Below are positions 6,644-11,028 of a stretch of 11,028 nucleotides of DNA, piece by piece. Under the pieces are notes generated by a model that was given only the letters and a program-made list of their open reading frames with translations, searched no databases and had not been told where the DNA came from. The position numbers and the translations under genes were made by a program. Where the stretch lies: NCBI GenBank assembly GCA_910588595.1, contig CAJUQU010000004.1:1-11028 (forward strand), read 5' to 3'. This DNA comes from an uncultured Lachnospiraceae bacterium (GTDB taxonomy: Bacteria; Bacillota_A; Clostridia; Lachnospirales; Lachnospiraceae). Numbering within the stretch: the first letter of the stretch is position 1; each line of letters begins with the position of its first letter.

Positions 6644-7837
6644 ATGGCGTGGCGTGACACATGGAACAAGGCATGCCGGTGGAGTAATATCTGGTTATCG
6701 CAGTTTCGGATCGTGGGACTTCAAAACCGAAGACCTGGCGTAGACAATGCCTGTGGGATCGCTGTGATCAAGATCGATGCGATCGGGGATTTCCTGATCT
6801 GGCTCGACAGTGCATCGCAGTACAAATTGATCTATCCAAAACAGCAGATCACCCTGGTGTGTAACACTGCATGTGCAGAGATTGCAGGCAGCACGGGTTT
6901 TTTTGATGAGATCATACCGATTCAGAGCAGGAGGTTCGAGTCGGACAACAGATACAAGAGAGAGATATGGGACAGTTTCAGGGATAAGAATTTCCACACA
7001 CTGCTGCAGACTGCGTACTCGCGCACGATCGATATGGACCTGCTTGCCATGAACATTCCGGCAAAGGAAAAGATCGCTTTTGCGGCAGACGAATCTAGGG
7101 TGAATCTAAGCCGGTATATGGCGTTCAAAAATATCCGCAGAAAATTGGATATGGTTTACGACAGACTGATTCCGTCGGGGGGAGAGAACCTGATGGAACT
7201 TGAGAGAAACGCAGTGTTTATCAGAGGGTTGGGACGGGATTTTCAGGCGGGGTACCCATCGCTCCCACGGATGCAGGTGCGCCGGGGAGTGATACCGCCA
7301 AAACCATATGTTGTCATTTTTCCGGGGGCGAGCTCAGGGAAGAAAATGTGGCCCATCGAGCGGTACGCAAAGGTCGGCGGGTATATTGTGTCGGAAAAGG
7401 GAATGGATATATATCTGTGTGGTGGAGAGAATGAGTCCTACCTGTACGGGCAGTTTGTAGAAACTATGGAACAGCCCCAATATAGGGACAGGGTGCACGA
7501 CCTGTTTGGAAAGACGACTCTGTCCGAGCTTGCAGAGATCATCCGCAGCGCCAGTCTGCTCATCGGCAATGACACGAGCGGGATCCATTTTGCGGCGGCG
7601 GTGAACACGAGGGGCATCTGTATATTCGGAGAGTTTGCGTATGGGAGATTTCTGCCGTACAGATGTGAGCGCGACTGCAGGGATCATGAGCCGATCATTG
7701 TGTGCAGTGCCAGCAAGGCTTGTGCGGGGTGCGCATACGGGAGTATCACGTCCGACTGCAAGGAGCATCTGCTCAGAACCGGAAGGTATCAGTGCATGGA
7801 TGATGTGAGCGCGGAACAGGTGATAAGTGAGATTTGA
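6644..7837 (+). CDS. GT9-family glycosyltransferase (ADP-heptose:acceptor heptosyltransferase-like)
   Basis: This 397-residue GT-B enzyme of family 9, the WaaC/WaaF family, probably uses the ADP-heptose made by its neighbours. It begins 1 base after gmhA stops. A lead of about 38 residues precedes the first Rossmann strand, which carries VIKIDAIGDFLIWL (D45 and D49 as in the family's D-x-x-G-D motif). The C-terminal donor half has FPGASSGKKMWPIERY (PGA at 227-229) and LIGNDTSGIHFAAAV (D310, H315), matching the GT9 donor-site signature. A cysteine-rich stretch near the end (CSASKACAGC, then CMDDVS) corresponds to the usual GT9 C-x-x-C...CM tail. It has no membrane segment and probably acts at the cytoplasmic face. 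The acceptor is unknown; no lipid A or Kdo gene is visible, so LPS inner core is not supported. Confidence 0.87.
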   Translation: MAWRDTWNKACRWSNIWLSQFRIVGLQNRRPGVDNACGIAVIKIDAIGDFLIWLDSASQYKLIYPKQQITLVCNTACAEIAGSTGFFDEIIPIQSRRFESDNRYKREIWDSFRDKNFHTLLQTAYSRTIDMDLLAMNIPAKEKIAFAADESRVNLSRYMAFKNIRRKLDMVYDRLIPSGGENLMELERNAVFIRGLGRDFQAGYPSLPRMQVRRGVIPPKPYVVIFPGASSGKKMWPIERYAKVGGYIVSEKGMDIYLCGGENESYLYGQFVETMEQPQYRDRVHDLFGKTTLSELAEIIRSASLLIGNDTSGIHFAAAVNTRGICIFGEFAYGRFLPYRCERDCRDHEPIIVCSASKACAGCAYGSITSDCKEHLLRTGRYQCMDDVSAEQVISEI

Positions 7838-7849
7838 GAGAGAGGATAT

Positions 7850-8389
7850 ATGGAGAGGGCAGTTTTTCTAGACAGGGACGGAACGATCAATGTAGATGTG
7901 GACTATCTGCATGAACCGGACAAACTGGCGTTCATAGACGGCACGATCGAGGCGCTGGCTTTGCTGAAGGCAAGGGGCTACAGACTGATCGTGATATCAA
8001 ATCAGTCCGGTATCGGCAGAGGGTATTTTGGCGCGCCGGCTGTGGAGCGGCTGCATGCGTATATGAACAGTATCCTGCAGGAGCACAGCGCAGCGATCGA
8101 TGCGTTTTATTATTGTCCCCATATTGAGCAGGACAGATGTACATGCAGGAAACCGCAGACAGGTCTTATAGACCGTGCTGCAGCAGAGTGGGATATTGAT
8201 CTGCAGCGTTCTTATATGGTTGGCGATAAAGAGGCAGATGTCATGACGGCAGTCAACGCAGGGTGCGGTTACGGGCTGCTGCTGAGCGGACACGCGGTAT
8301 CGAGCGCGCTGCAGGAAAAGTACAGGGACCATCTGTATAGAAATCTGTGGGAATTTGCACGGCACATTTGTGCGGAAGAGGCGGTATAG
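7850..8389 (+). CDS. gmhB: D-glycero-D-manno-heptose 1,7-bisphosphate 7-phosphatase (HAD family)
   Basis: GmhB removes the C7 phosphate from heptose 1,7-bisphosphate, providing the substrate of HldC. It is a 179-residue HAD phosphatase with nucleophile D8 and acid/base D10 in FLDRDGTIN, motif II S50-N51 in ISNQSGIGRGYF, and K101 in CRKP. D126-K127 with D130 follow in YMVGDKEAD. The structural zinc ligands typical of GmhB are present as C89-x-H91 and C97-x-C99, in a loop shorter than in E. coli GmhB. The start has an AGAGAGGA site and lies 12 bases after the GT9 gene. Whether it prefers the alpha or the beta anomer cannot be read with confidence; the PfkB-type kinase upstream implies beta. It completes the pathway. 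Confidence 0.93.
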   Translation: MERAVFLDRDGTINVDVDYLHEPDKLAFIDGTIEALALLKARGYRLIVISNQSGIGRGYFGAPAVERLHAYMNSILQEHSAAIDAFYYCPHIEQDRCTCRKPQTGLIDRAAAEWDIDLQRSYMVGDKEADVMTAVNAGCGYGLLLSGHAVSSALQEKYRDHLYRNLWEFARHICAEEAV

Positions 8390-8392
8390 AAA

Positions 8393-9964
8393 ATGAATAT
8401 GGATCTGTTTGCACTTATTTTCAAAAAAATACCCAAACATACGAGGGTGTGCTTCATATCAGGTGTTGTGATCGGGTGGGTGACGCACTTTTATATGTTG
8501 ACAAACAAGTTTCCCAACTGGGATGATGCCAATAATATGCGTTCTTTTGGCAGCGGGGATTATCTTGGAAGGTGGTTTTTGAAGTATATCCATCCTCTCG
8601 GGGCAAGGTACAGCATTCCGGCAGTGCACGGCTTTTTGCTGATACTGTGCATAGCTGTATCAGCCTGTCTGATTATGGAGATACTGCAGATAAAGAGCAC
8701 GACGAGTGCTGTTCTGACAGCGGCTGTTTTAGAGACGTTCCCAAGTGTAGTGAGTACGATGACCTTTATGTTTATGGCGCACACATCGGGAATCGGCATA
8801 CTCATGGTGGCACTGGCGGTGTATCTTTTGCGGCGGTATCGGTACGGCTGGCTGCCGTGTACGGCGCTCTTGATCTGTGTACTTGGGATATATCAGAGCT
8901 ATATCAGCTTTGCGATCACCTTGATGCTGCTTGGCATGATCGCGGATATATTTCACGGTAAAAAGTTCAAAGAGATATTCAAGAAGGGGATCGTATGTGT
9001 TCTGGTGCTGGGCGTGGGCGTGCTTGTTTACATGAAACTGTCACATGTGATCTACCCAAATCTGGACAATGAGACATATGGCGGTGTGGGCAACATGGGA
9101 CAGATCGCGATTCGTGATATGCCGACGCTGATCGGAAGATGTTATAAGCGGTTTCTGGAATATTTCTTATGGAAGCCGTTTGCGTTTGTGAGCGGTACAG
9201 CGCAGGCTGCCAATATCGCCGTTTGCGTGCTTGCGGTCGCGCTTTTTGGATATCTGGCAGTGTCGAGGAAGATGTATCAGGATATACTGACATTTCTGAT
9301 GCTGATCCTGCTGTGCGGTTTTGTGCCGCTGGCGGCAGCATTTATCTATTTTATGGCACCGGAAGTCAATTATTCGATGCTGATGCTGTATGCATATGCA
9401 CTGATCTATGTGACCGTGCTTGCTCTCCTTGAGTACTGTGTGGAGGACTGGCATGAAAGACCGGTATCTGTCGGTTGGAGAAACGGGGTGCGGTATGCCG
9501 CCGTGACTGCAACTGTGCTGGCTGTAATTGTGAGCAGTTATACTGATTACTTGTTGACCAACCGTGCATATCTGAGGACTCATTTTGCGACAGAGCGGGT
9601 GCAGCAGTACTTTAACAGGGTGATCGCCATGGTTGAGCGCACAGAAGGGTATGAGAATGGAGATCGTGTCAAGATTCTAGGGGAGTTTTATTACAAGGAC
9701 AATCCGAGCAGCGTCGAGATCGACGTTTTGGACTCGGAAGATCTCAGGCAGCTTGACGGGGTAGCACTTGAGAACGGTCTGATCACGACCGGTGTGAGGG
9801 ATAATTTTATCAGAATGTTTGTCGGCTTTGATCTGGCGGACATCAGTTCCTCGGAGAAGGAAGCCATCATGGAGACAGCGGAGTACAAAAATATGCCGCT
9901 GTATCCCCAGGAGGGCTGCGTGCAGAAGATTCATGATATCTGGGTGGTAAAGATGTGTGAATGA
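8393..9964 (+). CDS. Polytopic membrane glycosyltransferase-like protein, GtrII (Glucos_trans_II) type
   Basis: This is a 523-residue membrane protein with about ten hydrophobic helices over residues 19-405 and a soluble C-terminal tail of about 115 residues. After the first helix comes NWDDANNMRSFGSGDYLGRW, with D44-D45 and G59-R60-W61. An acidic pair in the first outer loop followed by a GRW-like motif is what I associate with the GtrII family, whose known members glucosylate O-antigen outside the membrane from polyprenyl-phosphate-glucose. The assignment is by motif and topology only. GtrA/GtrB-type donor partners are not in the window. It starts 3 bases after gmhB behind GGAAGAGG at 8374-8381; ATG 8399 is an alternative. 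Sugar and acceptor are unknown; a side-branch on the heptose-containing glycan is the natural inference. Confidence 0.72.
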   Translation: MNMDLFALIFKKIPKHTRVCFISGVVIGWVTHFYMLTNKFPNWDDANNMRSFGSGDYLGRWFLKYIHPLGARYSIPAVHGFLLILCIAVSACLIMEILQIKSTTSAVLTAAVLETFPSVVSTMTFMFMAHTSGIGILMVALAVYLLRRYRYGWLPCTALLICVLGIYQSYISFAITLMLLGMIADIFHGKKFKEIFKKGIVCVLVLGVGVLVYMKLSHVIYPNLDNETYGGVGNMGQIAIRDMPTLIGRCYKRFLEYFLWKPFAFVSGTAQAANIAVCVLAVALFGYLAVSRKMYQDILTFLMLILLCGFVPLAAAFIYFMAPEVNYSMLMLYAYALIYVTVLALLEYCVEDWHERPVSVGWRNGVRYAAVTATVLAVIVSSYTDYLLTNRAYLRTHFATERVQQYFNRVIAMVERTEGYENGDRVKILGEFYYKDNPSSVEIDVLDSEDLRQLDGVALENGLITTGVRDNFIRMFVGFDLADISSSEKEAIMETAEYKNMPLYPQEGCVQKIHDIWVVKMCE

Positions 9965-9983
9965 ATTCGAGAAGGAGAAAGAT

Positions 9984-11028
9984 ATGAAAGGGATGATAAG
10001 AGAACTGATTGTATTTTTTTTCGCAGCAGGCTCGACAGTCGCGTTGTTCGCAGATGTCGAGTCAACGGGGAATCTGTCCATGGCGCTCAATGGAGCTGGG
10101 ATCCCGCAGCTGACGGCATTGGTGATACTGGTCTGCGTATACAGGCGCATTTGGATAAAAAGGGATCTGCAGTTGCCGGCAGGAGGAAGGGAACAGATCG
10201 GATATGCAGTGACAGCCTGTTTGTTTACACTCGCTATGATCATAGGAAAGGCACAGATCGCAGAGCCGGATCTGAAGTATCCTGTGTTTGCGGTCGTGCT
10301 GCTGATTGGCTATATGCCGTTTTTTTACACTGCGGTGTCCTATATCGGCGGCTGGATCAGCAGTGCTGTGGATCAGGAGAGAGAATGCGGCAGGGTTTCT
10401 AAAGTGACGGCATGGCTTTTTGAGGATCATGTGATACTTGGTGTGATGCTGGTGATATTCCTCTGCAGGCTCCCGTATCTGATCGCATTTTATCCGTGCT
10501 CAATGTCGTGGGATGGCGGAGCGCAGATCTGCGAATTCTACGGAAGGGAAACGTTTACCAATCATCATCCGCCGATGCTCAGTTTTGTGTATGGGGCGAT
10601 TGCTTTTTATTCACAGAAATGGGGAATTCCTGATCTTGGAATGTTTTTGATCCCTCTGGGGCAGACGTGCCTTTCGGCGTTTGCGGTCGCAAAGACATAT
10701 GAGCTCTTTAAGGACATGAAGGTTCCCTGCTGGATCAGGTGGGCAGGATTGGCTTATTATGGGCTGTTTACAGTCTGGTGCATTTTTGATGTTACAGTCA
10801 TTAAAGACTCCATTTATTGGCCGCTCTCCCTTCTGTTTGCAGTGGAGATGGTCAGGTGTATAGTCAGGCAGGAAGAATTTTATGCAGGGAAGAGACATCT
10901 GCTTTTGATGCTTCTATATGGGGTTTTGATGACGCAGACAAGAAACAATGGAATTTTTGTGCTCCTGTTTGCAGTCCCGGTCCTGTTCGTGATCACAAGG
11001 AGAAACAAAAAGGGTTTGTTTCTTGGCT
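9984..11028 (+). CDS. Polytopic GT-C-like membrane protein, DUF6020-like (3' end outside window)
   Basis: The frame is open for 348 codons from ATG 9984, with AAGGAGA at 9972-9978, and runs off the window. Hydrophobic helices lie at about residues 5-24, 40-55, 73-90, 103-125, 152-172 and onward. After the fifth comes an outer loop with FYPCSMSWDGGAQ (D177) and, further on, TNHHPPMLSFVYG (H194-H195-P196-P197). A long loop with an acidic residue and an HHP motif is typical of GT-C glycosyltransferases (PMT/ArnT-like). I associate this version with the DUF6020 family, common in Clostridia. The reaction is unknown; by analogy it would use a polyprenyl-phosphate sugar donor outside the membrane. 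A run of eight T bases (10014-10021) sits near the start. It follows the GtrII-type gene by 19 bases and belongs to the same operon. Confidence 0.72.
   Translation, partial: MKGMIRELIVFFFAAGSTVALFADVESTGNLSMALNGAGIPQLTALVILVCVYRRIWIKRDLQLPAGGREQIGYAVTACLFTLAMIIGKAQIAEPDLKYPVFAVVLLIGYMPFFYTAVSYIGGWISSAVDQERECGRVSKVTAWLFEDHVILGVMLVIFLCRLPYLIAFYPCSMSWDGGAQICEFYGRETFTNHHPPMLSFVYGAIAFYSQKWGIPDLGMFLIPLGQTCLSAFAVAKTYELFKDMKVPCWIRWAGLAYYGLFTVWCIFDVTVIKDSIYWPLSLLFAVEMVRCIVRQEEFYAGKRHLLLMLLYGVLMTQTRNNGIFVLLFAVPVLFVITRRNKKGLFLG

Noticed and set aside
9677..10243. 188-codon minus-strand open frame spanning the junction of the last two genes
   Set aside because: It has no recognisable domain, and both overlapped plus-strand genes have good ribosome binding sites and membrane-protein character.
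1..11028. tRNA, rRNA, CRISPR array, insertion sequence or phage attachment site
   Set aside because: I saw no spaced direct repeats, transposase or integrase motifs, or cloverleaf/CCA patterns on either strand.

Overview
The window most resembles a Firmicutes chromosome, probably Lachnospiraceae or another Clostridia. The reasons are strong AGGAGG-type ribosome binding sites, tightly packed same-strand genes, an OmpR-type regulator and kinase pair, and families common in that group: a polytopic LTA-synthase-like phosphotransferase, a GtrII-type protein and a DUF6020-like GT-C protein. This assignment is inference. No 16S or marker gene is present, and a Gram-negative Firmicute (Negativicutes) is not excluded. 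All convincing genes are on the + strand.

Region 1 (1-1180) is the end of a two-component system. It holds the DNA-binding half of an OmpR/PhoB response regulator, cut by the window edge, and a sensor histidine kinase. The kinase has its membrane, sensor and phospho-acceptor (HisKA) parts but stops before any ATPase domain. A perfect 9-bp inverted repeat spans its stop codon.

Region 2 (1181-1439) is non-coding. It holds a nested inverted repeat, a near-consensus sigma-A promoter (TTGCAA-N17-TATAAT) and, in the presumed leader, a 7-bp perfect hairpin just before the first gene of the next operon.

Region 3 (1440-11028, continuing off the window) looks like one long operon. It opens with a membrane-anchored alkaline-phosphatase-superfamily protein (sulfatase / LTA-synthase / EptA-like). 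A complete ADP-L-glycero-beta-D-manno-heptose pathway follows as separate genes: heptose-7-phosphate kinase (hldA), heptose-1-phosphate adenylyltransferase (hldC), ADP-heptose epimerase (hldD), sedoheptulose-7-phosphate isomerase (gmhA), a GT9 heptosyltransferase-like enzyme, and heptose-1,7-bisphosphate phosphatase (gmhB). The operon then continues with two polytopic GT-C-like membrane proteins (GtrII-type and DUF6020-like), the second cut by the window end.

Read together, GmhA, HldA, GmhB, HldC and HldD would make ADP-L,D-heptose from sedoheptulose 7-phosphate in the cytoplasm. The GT9 enzyme would transfer the heptose to an unknown acceptor. The two GT-C proteins and the phosphotransferase would decorate the glycan outside the membrane. 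No lipid A or LPS core gene is visible, so the most interesting reading is a heptose-containing surface glycan in a probably Gram-positive bacterium. It would also be a potential source of ADP-heptose, the ligand of host ALPK1.
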